Shown here piece by piece: positions 12,975 through 25,249 of a DNA stretch of 64,000 bases. The position numbers and the translations under genes were made by a program. Source of the DNA: Ischnura elegans (Eukaryota; Arthropoda; Insecta; Odonata; Coenagrionidae); NCBI RefSeq assembly GCF_921293095.1, contig NC_060259.1, positions 7,440,001 to 7,504,000 of the forward strand. The letters run 5' to 3'. How positions within the stretch are numbered: the first letter of the stretch is position 1; every line of letters starts with the position of its first letter. The notes under the pieces were generated by a model. The model saw only the letters and a list, made by a program, of their open reading frames with translations, searched no databases and had not been told where the DNA came from.

Positions 12975-14033
12975 GTGCGCAAAAAGCTAAATAAATCAAG
13001 ATAAAGCTAGTAGCGATCGTATTAAATAAATTGATAAAGAATGTCATATGTAAACATGGGCGTATCCAGCGAAGGCCAGGGGGAGCAGCTGTCCCTCTAG
13101 AAGCAAAAAACGCAAAAGTCTTTAAGCAAAATCAGTAATAAATTGGAACGAAAGTATTCAACAAATTTTCTTCAAACCAACGAAAAATGATATGTATTAG
13201 TATAAGTTAAGTAACTGAAATAAAACTATTTTTTCAAGGAAATGATCTCATAAACTAATAAAGCGCTGTTATAATGTTCTTATAATGTTGGTTTCATTCA
13301 TCTTTTCCATGCTAAAATGTCGCAACTTGACTTGCCCCCCCCCTAGAACATGGCTTCTCCCCCTAGACCATGTCTTTCCTCCCCCTTGACCATACCTTTT
13401 CACCCCCTCTAGGTAAAAAGAAGGGGTCCTGGCAAGTATCTCGTAATTTTTTCCGCAAAAACCAGTTTATTGCGATCTCGGTAATCTTCAATAAAAATAA
13501 TTAAACAAATCGTTTTATTTATAAGCACAGTACAATGAAGCCTAGATTAACGTATTTACACTGAAAATACGCATTTTTAAAAATCCTACGTGAGATTAAA
13601 AAGAAGGCGTGGAGCAAAATCCCACGATATTTCACAAAGGGTGAAGGGAGGGGTCCATAAAAAGGCAAAATTATTTTTGAAATAATCCTTATTACTAGTA
13701 GATTAACCTAACGGTGACATTCCTAGAAAATGAATATTAAGACTGTCCCAACGGTCGTGTGTCATTTTTGACCCGTAATTTTAGTAACTTTGCATCGAGC
13801 AATATTCATAAAAATTGGCACACTTATGGGGAAAGGTCCTTAGTTTTGTTGAGTGTAAGCAAAATTTTACAATTTTGACCTTTTGACCTCACAATTTGGG
13901 TCCAAACCAAAAATTTTAATTTGCCTATGGGGTTTTAATGTAAAAAATCGAGATTGAAAAATCTAAATTTCATTGACCAAAAATGTCAATTCTTGGGTTT
14001 TCGGCCACAGGAAACCCGAAAAAAAACACTTTA
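12975..14033 (+). repeat. Dispersed repeat, copy A (~1.06 kb)
   Basis: This matches 40016-41070 in the same orientation and 54309-55319 in reverse over its whole length, with scattered substitutions and small indels. Landmarks are TGCGCAAAAAGCTAAATAAA at the start, the CCCC-rich stretch CCCCCTAGACCATG near 13360, and GTGACATTCCTAGAAAATG near 13715. No open frame. In the other two copies this block is one segment of a longer repeat, so copy A is a fragment. It ends about 30 bases before the CCCTG transposon. Confidence 0.85.
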
Positions 14034-14062
14034 AGGCTCCCGGATACCTAGACCAAAAACTA

Positions 14063-14190
14063 CCCTGTAAACACAATGAGTTGCAGCAACGTTGCAGTCA
14101 GGTTGCACGAGGTTGCAGAGGTTGCAGGGCTGTTGAGGTCTCTTTGCAACGTCCTGGCAACGTTGCAGACAGGTTGCTTTGCAACGTCCT
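14063..14190 (+). repeat. Left terminal and GTTGC-rich subterminal repeats
   Basis: The terminal CCCTGTAAAC is followed by a cluster of GTTGCA / TTGCAACGT motifs in both orientations (AGCAACGTTGCAG, GGCAACGTTGCAGACAGG). Clustered short subterminal repeats of this sort are the transposase-binding arrays of CACTA-type elements; binding here is inference. Confidence 0.65.
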
Positions 14191-14650
14191 TACAACAATT
14201 TTCCCTCATTCATTAAAATATGAAAATATTGAGCTAAAAGAATAGGTACCCACACAGCAGAGGATATTCCTGGAATATCCTATTTTGATCCCTTATATTC
14301 CTATTTCGTCCCAGAGACATTGCGAACCATTGTGGGATATTCGCGGTATATATTTTGACAGTAGGCTTTTGTGTGTGTAATAACTGAGTCACAGTTGTTA
14401 CAGTGTGTTTCATCATTTCTTTTCGGAACACCCAAGAACGCCGTCCACCTGGGGTGCTACGAAATGCAGATTAATTAAAAAATCAATCAATTCCCTTAAG
14501 ATGTAAAAAAAATCCTGCCATGATAAGTTTTCCTCGTTTCATAAAGAAGAATGTTCTTCGAAATGTGATTTCACTCGTGCTTTTTAATCTACTAAGGCGA
14601 TGATACAAAAAAGATATATTTCCCAGTGGGATTTATTCCTCAAGTCATAA

Positions 14651-15149
14651 CCCAGTGAGAAATGGGTGGTGGAATCCACGTGGAACCCACGTGGAATCCA
14701 CGTTGAGTGGTGGATATTTGGTGGTGGTGGATATTGAGTGGTTGGACCCACGTGGAATCCACGTTGATTTCAAGTGGATTTGTGGTGATTATCATAAAAT
14801 GTTAAACAGAATTTCTAATTTGTGGAACTTAACTCTCTGGTGACATTGCGTCATTTATCATCCTGAAACCACGCTAGTTATGTGAAAATGTATCGCACAT
14901 TCTATTTTTATATAATTCGTGGAAAGGCAGCCATGAGAGCACATGAAAAATCGTAGACACATATATAGAAGGTTTAGATATAGAGTGGTTGAGGTTTTAA
15001 TGGTTTTAGGACAGCACCAACTGCTGTTTTAATTTTTCCACCAAATTTCCACGTGGGTTCCACGTTGATTCCACGACAAAAACACGTGGTATCCACGTTA
15101 ATTTTCCACGTGGGTTCCACGTTGATTCCACCACCCATTTCTCACTGGG
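14651..15149. mobile_element. MITE with CACGTG-rich internal repeats
   Basis: The ends are inverted repeats beginning CCCAGTGAGAAATGGGTGG (left) and the reverse complement (right), about 25 bp. Inside each end is a run of CCACGTGGAACCCACGTGG-like units, so the whole element is a large interrupted palindrome of 499 bp. It lies inside the 11.5-kb transposon, upstream of the transposase gene. No target duplication is obvious. Confidence 0.75.
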
Positions 15150-16302
15150 CTACAAGTTGTTTGCCTCCTCTGTATTAGAAGTGACATTAGTATACTGTAT
15201 CCTAAGTTCTTGAAACCTGCTCCGAACTCGCCATTTGAATCTACACTAATATTCATCTATAGTATATATATGCTTTACATTATACCATGATTATGGCAAT
15301 GATATCTTATTATTTGGATTATACCGGAGCAAAACAATCGATGAATTTATAATAGAGTTTTTAACACGACATTTGTGAAATTATTACGACTATCCTATGA
15401 CTAATAAAACATACTTAAAATCAATTTACGTAATACGAATTTAGGACAATTCAATATTTCATACGTCCGAGGTAGGATTGCCCTGAATAACACCACTAAA
15501 CTCTCACTCTCATTCAAGTGTAGCTATTTTTAATACATTTATATATTAAAATATCTACGCTCAGCAACATCTACAATTAGTGAAGCAGATGACGGGAAAA
15601 CGTCTTGTAAACATGGTTTAAAAACAATATACGTCAACACATTTTCAGCCCAAGTATCCAATTAGATAAATGGTAGAAAATATGTAGCTTACTCGAGAGA
15701 TAATATATTAAGCGGATGATAGCGACAAATATGAAAAAAAAAACATTTGCACACAGACAGATAACATTACCTCCAACTCGAAAAGGTACATTCCGGAAAG
15801 AGAACCTGAGAATTATATGCTAGACAAGAACGATGTAAATTACGTGATATATGCAGTTAAATATGCATAAACACTACTTGAACGAAATTAAACTACGTCC
15901 ACAACGATAATGAACATTACTGTTCGCACGGCAATGTAAATACATAACATATATTACAGTATGTTATTATAATATATATTATTCCGTCGCCTGCTGTGGT
16001 CTGCTGTTTACGCGGGGAAACTTTTCGTTGACAACGGTCGTCAACAAAAATTTTCGTTCACAAAACTCGCGGCGCGACCACGGGCGCGATATTCGAAATG
16101 GCTAAGCGAATAGCAACAATGCAATATTTTTCACCTTAGCAACCACGTCAACAGTTATAACTGAATTGCCCTACAGCAGTGTTTGGATTAACCAGATCAA
16201 CGCTAATAATTTTCTCAGAACGTGTGGACGATCATTTAGCTAATAAAGTCTGATAGCTAATAAATCCAGAATCCGAAGTCATCGTTTTGCCTTAGGGGAA
16301 GG
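15150..16302. other. Probable 5' region of the transposase gene
   Basis: No open frame. A GC-rich stretch at about 15980-16095 (GCGGCGCGACCACGGGCGCG, preceded by GACAACGGTCGTCAAC) is the best place for a promoter of the gene starting at 16303, but no TATA box or initiator is convincing. Confidence 0.3.
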
Positions 16303-18959
16303 ATGGAAAACGCTAAACCTGTGAGTATTAAATAATGAAATCATAATACCATTATGTTTTTTGGAGTACCTAAATTATTTTCTTATAAAGAACAGACAAT
16401 TATACAATTTTCAAAGTTAATTAAGTGAGCAAGAGATGATCTGTTTTATTCCCATCAATCTACATCTACATCATGATTTTCTACGGTGGCTATTAATTAT
16501 AACTTACTGTTGGGTATATACAGACAAATGACTTGAAAAATTACTAATGACTTTTAATGTGACCGCTAAGTTTCGTCTTTCCATGTGTTTTCTTGTTCCT
16601 CTGCCCATTTTTTTAAGATAAAGAAAAGTGTTGTTTGTCTTCACCATTTGTGCATTTTGAGGAGAGCATGAAGTGCTTGACTATCAGTACCATTCTCTCT
16701 TCAATTATTTTATCAGTATTATCTAAAAATATTGTTCTTTCTTGTATATTCGAGGGTTTCGAGCGAGCGCTAAAACGGCGAGCAGAAAAAATATCTAGTG
16801 AAAAATCTAGGCTAGTTGCTGCAGCAAGCAAAGTGCAAAGATGGGTTCAAGAACTAAGAAGAAATGAGAGGGAAGAATTTATCAATGAAGAGAGGAGTTT
16901 TTCATCCCACCTGGAATCAGAAATTCAAAGCGACAGTGGAAGTGCTAATAGTGCCGAATTTGATCCCCTTACCTCAGGTGAAAGTGAGCAGTTGAACCCA
17001 CAAATCAGCAGTGAAAATAGTTTTGATAACATTGAGTCTCACCACAGCTCTTCAACTTCAGGTGGTTATAGTCATTTGCCTGAATCACAATTTTCTGGCA
17101 TAAATATGCCTGACCAGAGTTTTAAAAAGGATGGTAGTAATGGTAATATGGATGAAGCAGGGATATTTCATGATGAAGATGACAAAGTAAAATATCTACT
17201 AGAATCTTTGAGAAAGTGGGGGTCATCGGGAGTTCCTATGAGGAAAATTGATGAACTGTTGTTTTATCTTAAGCCTTTGTATCCTATTCTGCCTTCTAGC
17301 TATAAAACTCTTTTCAACACACCAAAGAGCATCCCAATCAAAAGCATAGGAAATGGCAAATTGTGGTACAGAGGAATTCGTGAAAGTTTAAATAAAATTT
17401 TGACTTGGAAATACCTGCATTCACACCAGGAAATTATAATAGATATAAATATAGATGGACTCCCTCTTCACACCAGCTCTAGAACCGAGTTTTGGCCTAT
17501 TTTGGGGTGTCTTGCTGGTAAATATCAGGTGCCTTTTCCAATCACAGTTTTTTGTGGTAAAGGTAAGCCTGAAAATTTAAATATGTTCCTGAATGATTTT
17601 GTGAAAGAGGCTGGGGAGCTCATGGAAGGAGGTTATGAATATGATGGAAGGATTTTTCCTTTTCGCATTCGTCACTATATTCTTGATGCTCCGGCCAGAG
17701 CTTTCGTTAAACAATGCAAAGGTCACACTGGATATGCTGCATGTGAAAAGTGTACTGTGATTGGTGAGTGGGTGGAGGACCGAGTGACATATGCAGAGCT
17801 TAATTGTCCTCTTCGCACAGATGAATCTTTTCAAAGAAGAGACCAACTAGAACACCATCTTCATGCCCCTGGTGCAGATATTGATGATCATGATAATGGT
17901 GAATGGAGAACTCCATTGGAACAAATTGGAACTGGTATGGTTTCTCAGTTCCGATTGGATAGCTTCCATTTAGTGTACGGGGGAGTTTTCAAGAGGCTTG
18001 TAGGAGCATGGATTTTGTGGCCAGGTCCATGGAAACTAAATAGAAATGCATTCTCTGAAATTTCTGACAAACTTGTGTCAATCAAGTCATGCTTTCCATG
18101 TGAATTTAATAGACCCCCAAGAAACCTTCAGGAGTGGAAACTTTATAAGGGAACAGAGTGGAGACGCCTTCTCTGTTATGATGGCATGTTAGTTTTCAAA
18201 CATAGAGCATTTAATGTGAACATTTACAAGCAGTTTTTACTTCTCCATTGTGCCATTTTCATTCTAGCAAGCCCTTATCATGTCCAGCAAAATGAGAACA
18301 TTGAGAAGGCAGAAGAATTGTTGGAGGCATTTATTAAGCATTGTGCATCAACCTATGGCAAACGTTTCATCTCGTATAATGTCCATTCACTAAAGCATTT
18401 AGGAAATGAATGTCGTGAACATGGCGCTTTGGAGGAATTTTCAACATTTAAATTTGAAAATAAATTGAAATCATTGAAAGAATCTCTCCGATCTGGCCAC
18501 AAACCACTGCAACAGCTAGCATTCAGGGAACTTCAAAGAGATGATAGGAAAAAGATTCTGAGTGAGCCACAAAATGATGTTAAATTAATCCATAAACTTA
18601 AAAATCCCTTTGAAGATGTGCCAGGAATCCAGTACAAAAAGTTAAAATATCATAGGATAACTTACAATACAAAAAGAAAGTATGATTCATGCTGCAGAAC
18701 AAAGTCCGGTGATATTATTATCATTAAAAATATTGTGCATAGTCAGGAAGGAAAAGTGATACTTGTTGGAAACAAGTTTCTTTGGCAGGATGATTTCTAT
18801 CATTATCCTTTAAACTCATCTAAGTTGGGCATACTTAAAGTTAACAGACTTGATGGCAGAACATTGCACTTTGACTTCAATGACGTCCAATCCAAATGTA
18901 TTTTACTACCTGATGATGATGACGGATTCCTTTGCATTCCTCTTCTTCATTCTTTCTGA
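16303..18959 (+). CDS. Tnp2/CACTA-like DDE transposase (two-exon model)
   Basis: This would cut and join the ends of the 11.5-kb element. My model is exon 1 16303-16320 (ATG to the GTGAGT donor) and exon 2 16755-18959 (after TTCTTGTATATTCGAG), giving 740 residues. The same frame is open from an ATG at 16635, but that adds a hydrophobic stretch that fits an intron better. Features seen: an acidic/Ser-rich N-terminal third; IDINIDGLPLHTSSR with Asp at about residue 240, followed by FWPILG; ILDAPAR at about 317 followed by KGHTGYAACEKC (a Cys pair); RLDSFHLVYGGVFKRL; and YNVHSLKHLGNE followed by FSTFKFEN with Glu at about 574. These match the animal Tnp2-like transposases I know by pattern. The frame is uninterrupted, so this copy may be functional. 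The assignment of catalytic residues is inference. Confidence 0.75.
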
Positions 18960-19090
18960 CATTTATTTCATTTTGAGGTAAACTAACATGTATCATATTT
19001 GCAGCAGTAATTCATAAATGTATGAATGCCAACAAATTTAAATTATCTATTAATCTAATTATTACTTATGTCACTATCACCTTTTTTCAG

Positions 19091-21117
19091 TTTGTGGTGG
19101 TGAAGTTTCAAGGTGAGGATGTTGATGGTGTAGAGTTTTTTGCTGCACCAACTAAGTGGATTAATTTTTCTGAAAAAGATGGACGACCTTCAGCAAAAGA
19201 GAAAATACAAATATACTGGCCTCCACAAAGTACTCCTCCAAATCTTGTAACAAAAATGGCAAGGAAGGAGACTGGTCCGCAGAGTGACTGGACTCTTCAC
19301 TCAGCAATTTTGAAACGGTATTATGGTAAGTCAAGGCTAAGGTTGAGTTATTTCTTTAAATCCTGTTTGTATTTTCTTATCTTTTAATGTCTGGATTTTA
19401 ATTGCAGCCTCATATCTAGAAGCAAGGCAAGGGGCAAGGCTTGCTGAAGAGACGTCAAACCTTGAGAGTGACGAATGTGGCAAGAGGAGGAGACAAAGAA
19501 AGAGGAGATATGATGAATCATCCTCTGATGAGGATGAATATAGTCATAATTCAAAGAAAGTGAATCCACCGCCACATTTTTTGACAAGGAAATAGCAGTT
19601 CCCAAATATCATAAGAAGGCTGATAATAACCAGCCGTCAACTTCAACTGCTAGTGGAAGGAGGAAGGCTGAAAGCACAATTCAAAAGACAGGAATTGGGT
19701 GTAGTAATGAAAAAAAGGGCGAATCAATGGAAAATGATGAGCCAGTTAATGCAAAAAGGCAGAAAATAAGAAGCAGTAATTTTCAGCCTTTCTCTGGTGA
19801 AGACGTAGCTGCACAAGAAATTGGCAGAAATGATTCTGGCCAACCCCTACAAAATGTTGATGATTTGCAAGGTAATCTTAACATTTGCTTTTTTAATTAA
19901 ACGAATGCTACTTTCCACATGTAATTAAGGAATAATATTTCAATTTTATGTTTTAGGTACTTTGGATGTTGTTCTCAGGGAACTAAGAAGCCAGAGAAAA
20001 ATTATTAGTTTGCTAAACAGCAAAATGGACATCCTGGTAATGAATCAGGCCCAGACAAATAGAACATTAACTCCTGCATTGAAGAGAGTCGAAAGACCTC
20101 CTAACCTGCCACCCTTTCCAGTGACATCTCACGTCAAACTGGAGAAAATGGAAAGATTCCTGGACAATAAGTCAAACTTTGCTGCTACTGTATGTATAAA
20201 TGTTATGTATTACATGATTTAATTTCATAGACCAAACGACTGAAAGTTAAAACTTAACACATGTTGCTGATGATATTCTGCTTTTTTATTCAATTTCAAA
20301 TTTTAATTTTACAAATTTGGTGATATGAGAAGGTATACTCTGATATATATATATACATATATATTTCTATTATTAGATGGACTACCTAAGCTGCTATGTA
20401 CTGCAAAATGATGCAAAATCTATATCTGTAATGATGGGAAAAATTATGACAAATAAACTTGCAGTAGAATTCAATTATAATGGCAAACCTCCAAAAGAGG
20501 CATTTAATAAACTTCGCTTAAAAGAAGTAATTCTTGGTGAGTAGCTAAAGATGAAAGAGATTAAGTTAAATAGCTTGCTCGTTATTGGGTAAATATCTGT
20601 TGATATAAATATTTAATGTATGCTATAGTGAGCTTCAGTTTATTTGATTATCATTTTTAAATCGTAACAATAAGATTATTTTTCATCATCCTTCAGAGAA
20701 TATCTTACCCTTTGCATATCATCAGGATGCCACCATGATAATCAAATTTAATGATATTTAACCAGCATACTCTTTTCCTTATACATAATTCAATGGCATT
20801 CTTACAATATTCACCAATAAATTTAGAATTTAAAGGGACAACAATTCTTGATATATGCTGCAAGCTTTAAGTGACTCAACATATATATTCTCCTCCGTTA
20901 TTCACTTCAGTTTTTATGGTCTAAGTAAAAAAAGGTTTTCTTTTCAGGTGCAATTCTGTTGAAACACCCTGAAAGTGATCTGGTTGTGGCTGAGTCAGCC
21001 ATTAAAAATTGGCTGAAATACGCTAAGAAAAGGAAGCAGGAAGGTGACGACGATGAAGATGATGAATATGATGACGAAGATGATTATGATGATATTGAAT
21101 TGAATGGAAGACTTTAA
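19091..21117 (+). pseudogene. DUF4806-domain partner gene, one frameshift
   Basis: Five exons: 19091-19325, 19408-19871, 19957-20189, 20377-20536 and 20948-21117, each with GT-AG borders. Exon 1 (VVVKFQGEDVDGVEFF, then WINF and IYWPP) is the usual N-terminal block of DUF4806 proteins. Exon 2 is basic and Ser-rich. Exon 3 has a coiled-coil-like LDVVLRELRSQRKIISLL and the PPFPVTSHVKLEKMERFL lead-in. Exons 4-5 hold the DUF4806 core (DYLSCYVL, MTNKLAVEFNYNG, LRLKEVILG) and an acidic tail. Phases match except in exon 2, where a six-T run at about 19576-19581 is one base out of register and gives TAG at 19592. The first exon with the start codon is not found; ATG 19022 is open into exon 1 but precedes a good TTTTTTCAG acceptor. 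Its role is unknown; it may help the transposase. Confidence 0.65.
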
Positions 21118-21477
21118 ATTGTTATATTAAATTTTTTTAGATTGAAACTTTTAAAATACTTTACTAATAAAGTGTTTTCTCATTTTTGAAACATTTAAAT
21201 TTAAACTTATTATTTACATTAAAACTTATTTAAAAATTGATTAGATGAACCAAATCATGGCAATACACATGGGTGAAATCATCAATAAGAGCTATCTAAA
21301 AATTGTTTGGTTAGAATTCTTAACTTCCTGACCATTCTCTATGTATTCTCTAGCTTATACCATTCCAACTTTGGAATGGTATAAGGAAGGACATTAGCTA
21401 TAATTAGCTCCTGTGTATTTGGCATATTTGCATGGTACACAGTACCAATACGTACAATCCAATGCAACAGGTACATA

Positions 21478-21767
21478 GTGGTCGAGGGTTTAATTGTTTT
21501 GGGGGAGCACCTACGGCTATTTTAATTTTTCCACCAAATTTCCACGTGGGTTCCACGTTGATTCCACCAAATTTCCATGTGGATTCCACGTTGATTCCAC
21601 CAACTTTCCACGTGGGTTCCACGTTGATTCCACCAAATTTCCACGTGGATTTCACGTTGATTCCACGACCAAAAACACGTGGTATCCACGTTACATTTCC
21701 ACCTAATCTCCACCGTAATTTCCACGTGGGTTCCACGTGGATTCCACCACCCATTTCTCACTGGGAA
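21478..21767. repeat. CACGTG-rich ~33-bp tandem repeat (partial copy of the 14651 MITE)
   Basis: About six units of TTTCCACGTGGGTTCCACG / TTGATTCCACCAAA repeat head to tail. The block matches 14980-15149 including the right inverted end (CCACCCATTTCTCACTGGG), but the left half is missing and the array is longer. Frames that read through it on both strands are repeat artefacts. Confidence 0.8.
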
Positions 21768-22879
21768 GGCGAAACTTAATTTTTCCCCTACCAAGATTTA
21801 GACTCCCGCCCGCGATGTCGAGCTATCGATTGTGGATACCATCGATGGTCGATTCCACCAATAGTCGATTTCCATCGAGAGAAAAACAACATGCCAACGG
21901 CCATGGCCGTTGTCGTATTCATGTGCACATTAATAATGTTACGTGAACTGTGTTGTGTTCTTCGTGAGCGGAATTGATCCTGCCGAAGCATATCAGCCTC
22001 TTAAGTTCTTCTTTTACTTGTTTCACCAGCACCTAGGCAATCATCTACTGTTACTACGTAATTTTGTAGTGTTATGTTTGCGAAACTTCTCCAACAAAAG
22101 TTTATCAACCGCTGAAGTTCTACTTTTGCTTCCTTCATCAGAATCTGGGTAAGTAGAAGTGTTGCTTATTGCAACATTTTTTATTTTAAATGAAGCATAT
22201 TCTTAATATTTTCAACCTTCTCACACTTCCTGAGACAGCTCAGTCAATCCATCTTCCGTGGATTGAAAAACATTGCATATGCATAAACTTAAAGTTATTT
22301 TAATGCTTGACGCATTGCATCACCGTAGTGTGGGAGGATTATGAAGAAAAACTTCTCGGCTTTACTATTTATTGAGTCATTTAAAGTTATTTACATTTTT
22401 TATAGTGTTTATTTTTCATTTAGGTGTAGTGGGTTTAAGTGTAGCTTCATGTCAAAAACATCTTCATGATGATGTAAAAAGTTTTGGATCAAAGTTCCAA
22501 TCAGGTAATTGTTATTAAAAGAAAACATTTCAATCAATTTTGTGTCTCATTTTTGATAATTTTTTGTAGTTAAAGATGTCACTGTGATTTTGTTAAAGAG
22601 GGGATAAGTAATGGGATTTGATTTGTTGGAGGCAAGTCTATTTGTGCACATTACTCAGGGATAAAACCATTGGGCCATAATGATAAAGTGAATATCAGTT
22701 TATCTGTGGTAATGTTATTAATACCCAGCCCAGTATAGGAAATGGTTTAGATTCATCTTCCTTTATGTTTGCTTGAAGCACTTTTCAATAGAGTGATCAA
22801 AGACTTTGAGATGCGTTGGCTCCCTAATATTGTTTTCTTCTAAGCAAGCAGACTGTTTGATCTTGATTCCAATTATGCA

Positions 22880-23403
22880 GGGTATCCCATTTATCTTGAC
22901 CACCCGAAATAACTTTTTGTTCAGATGGAAGTTCAAAAATGTGTCAAGCAAATGTTCATAAGCCCTCAGGGGGACATTAATCAGCATGACTGCCTTCCTT
23001 GTATCTTTGTTTCTACAAAGATTTGAAGAGTGGTATGTCTTTTTTAAATGACACCCTATATTTTTTATGAATGACTGGTGGAGTAGTTCCAATACCCGCC
23101 TTCCTGCACTAAGTGCTATTGAGTCAGACATTTTTCATAACACTGTGTTTATGTTAATGGTCCACTGTGCTACATTTTTGAATAAGTCTTTAGGAGAGGA
23201 AATGAACTGCCAAATATAAAATATAGGGTGCCATTTTAAAAAGACATACCGCTGTTCATATCTTTGTAAATAATAAAGCTACAAGGAAGTCAATCATGCT
23301 AATTAATGTCCCCCTGACGGCTAATGAACATTTGCTTGACATATTTTTGAATTTCCATCTGGACAAAAAGTTATTTCGGGTGATCAAGATAAATGGGACA
23401 CCC
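22880..23403. mobile_element. Foldback element with ~180-bp inverted arms
   Basis: The left arm 22880-23060 (starting GGGTATCCCATTTATCTTGA) and right arm 23222-23403 (ending AAATGGGACACCC) are reverse complements with some mismatches. A ~160-bp spacer separates them. The minus-strand frame at 22763-23131 lies in the arm and is not a gene. Confidence 0.7.
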
Positions 23404-23489
23404 AGTATTCTTCATGTAAAATTGTCATAGTGGATGTGTACAGCCTTTGGTTCAATGAATTATCCCTAATATAATAATTTTTATTTCAG

Positions 23490-25196
23490 ATTGATTTTTT
23501 GAAAAGAGTTGGGGGTTCTACTCCACCAGATGCAACAAGGCGTGGGTTGAGAGCATCATTCTTAGATGATATTGCAAAATATTATTTATTGGAAGGCCTT
23601 AAAGGGAACATAAAGTTTGGACAGACACACATTCTTTTGGCTCTAAGCTGTAAGTAAAGTTTTCAAATTTCAATTAATTAAATACTTCAATGAGACCAAC
23701 ATATGTCAGTAGCTTAGGTATTTTCCTTGAGAGCTATCAGCAATCCATCCTTGCATTTTGTTGAAATTCTTGCAAGGACATTACTTTTGTTATTTTGTGC
23801 TGTCCAGCGCCCAGAATTGAATTATGCTCTCTAGTCTCTTGGGTTGTATTCAAAGTTAGTACTCTCCCTTTCAATACAACCCTAGCATTCGATTATTTTT
23901 ATTACCATTCCTATGATTTTCAAGATTGGCTGTTCTAAAAAATATCATGAGATCATTTCTGTTTTCTTTGAATGACATTCAATTATTGTTGTGCTTGCTT
24001 ATTTCATTAACATTTGGACTAAACTTTTATTTCTCTAAAGTAAAGAAACCACTCTCCAGCCTTAAATTTATCAGGTGGATTTTGTGGGAAAATTAACTGC
24101 TTACGCCTTAATTATCGAGGTCATTTCAAGATCTCATGTAATGACAGTAATGATAATAGAATCGCTCAAGAAAATGACTAAGTATATGCAGCCAAGCTCG
24201 TGTCTCAAACCCTTGTTTGTCATTTCATATGAAGTAATTTGCCAACTCTTGCCTCATAGAAAGTCCAAATTTGTGGGCTCTGACCTAGGTGGCAAGTGCA
24301 ATACTAATCCTGCTGATTTCATCAGCTGACCATCACATCTTATTGGTTATGTGCATCTATTTAAAAATGGCCCTATAAAAACTACTGTCTTAATTATATT
24401 ATAGTCAATTTACTTCTCACCTTTATAATAAGATGAAAAGTACATTATACATATTTTTTAGTAATGTAAACTTCTTCTGGTCCCATAGTTATTTCTGAAG
24501 ACCTTCTTCAGTATTTAAAGAGAATTGAGAAGACGCAGCTGGAAATTTTAAAGGAAATTCGGGCTTTGAAAAGAGCTAAGTCGAACTGCCAGATGCCAGA
24601 TGAAAGTGACAACGACTTATTATTGACCTGGAAATTCCCCATGGATACAATGGAAGAATTTGATGCCCTGGAGGTGGAACTCCTCAAAAAGCCATTCCAC
24701 GCAGCTCTGGTAAAATAAAACTTTTGAGTGTCATTTGTTTGATGGGCTTTTATAAGTAGCTATTTGTGAGTTTTTTGTGTTGTAAAAATTCCTCTGATTT
24801 TTCAGACTGTAGAGTTATGCAGACGAGGTCGGAATAACATTACTGAGGGTGTTTTCGGCATGTTATACCACCTATTTACCAATAACCTTGGTCGGAGATT
24901 TTCATTTTTCGGCCATTCCAAAATGAACACTAAAAAAATCCAGTTCTGTGCCACCAGAACGTGTGCCTGTATTATTGGTATGTTGTGCTTATAAAATTAT
25001 TTCAAAATGGGAACTGTTCAATAAAACTACTTGTGTCTAAAATCCTTACTAAAATTTAATTTCAGATGCTTTCCGTTGCAAGCCCACATTAGAGGAATAT
25101 GGCCATAAGCACATAAAGGAGAAGGCAATTGACTGGTTCAGGCACGCTGAGTCAAGGCATCAGAGGGTGGAGGAAAGGAAAACAAATTGTAAATAA
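23490..25196 (+). CDS. Second DUF4806-type gene, 5'-truncated exon chain
   Basis: Four exons join in frame: 23490-23649 (TTATTTCAG acceptor), 24489-24709, 24806-24977 and 25066-25196 (TAA). The first exon (DFLKRVGGSTPPDATRR, LDDIAKYYLLEG) is 160 nt with the same phase as exon 20377-20536, so it is a copy of a DUF4806 core exon. The second holds a coiled coil (ISEDLLQYLKRIEKTQLEIL) and WKFPMDTMEEFDALE. The third repeats the core (GMLYHLFTNNLGRRFSF). The fourth ends WFRHAESRHQRVEER. The order is therefore core half - coiled coil - core, which looks like the remains of two tandem genes. No N-terminal KF/WPP exon is seen upstream. An AATAAA follows at 25201. Confidence 0.6.
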
Positions 25197-25249
25197 GGAA
25201 TAATAAAAAAATTTCCTTTGAAACGACACAATTTAAAGTATTATTTATT

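Noticed and set aside
16635..16754. ATG 16635 as start of the Tnp2-like transposase
   Set aside because: It adds a hydrophobic N-terminus unlike the family; the stretch has a donor before it and a pyrimidine-rich acceptor at its end. Not excluded.
21404..21794. Overlapping frames on both strands with repeated HVE/FHV-type residues
   Set aside because: Translation of the CACGTG tandem repeat; open only because the unit length is a multiple of three.
22763..23131. 122-codon minus-strand frame
   Set aside because: It runs through one arm of the 22880-23403 inverted repeat and has no family motif.
24075..24329. 84-codon frame between DUF4806 exons
   Set aside because: No similarity to neighbouring exons; lies in an intron of the best model.
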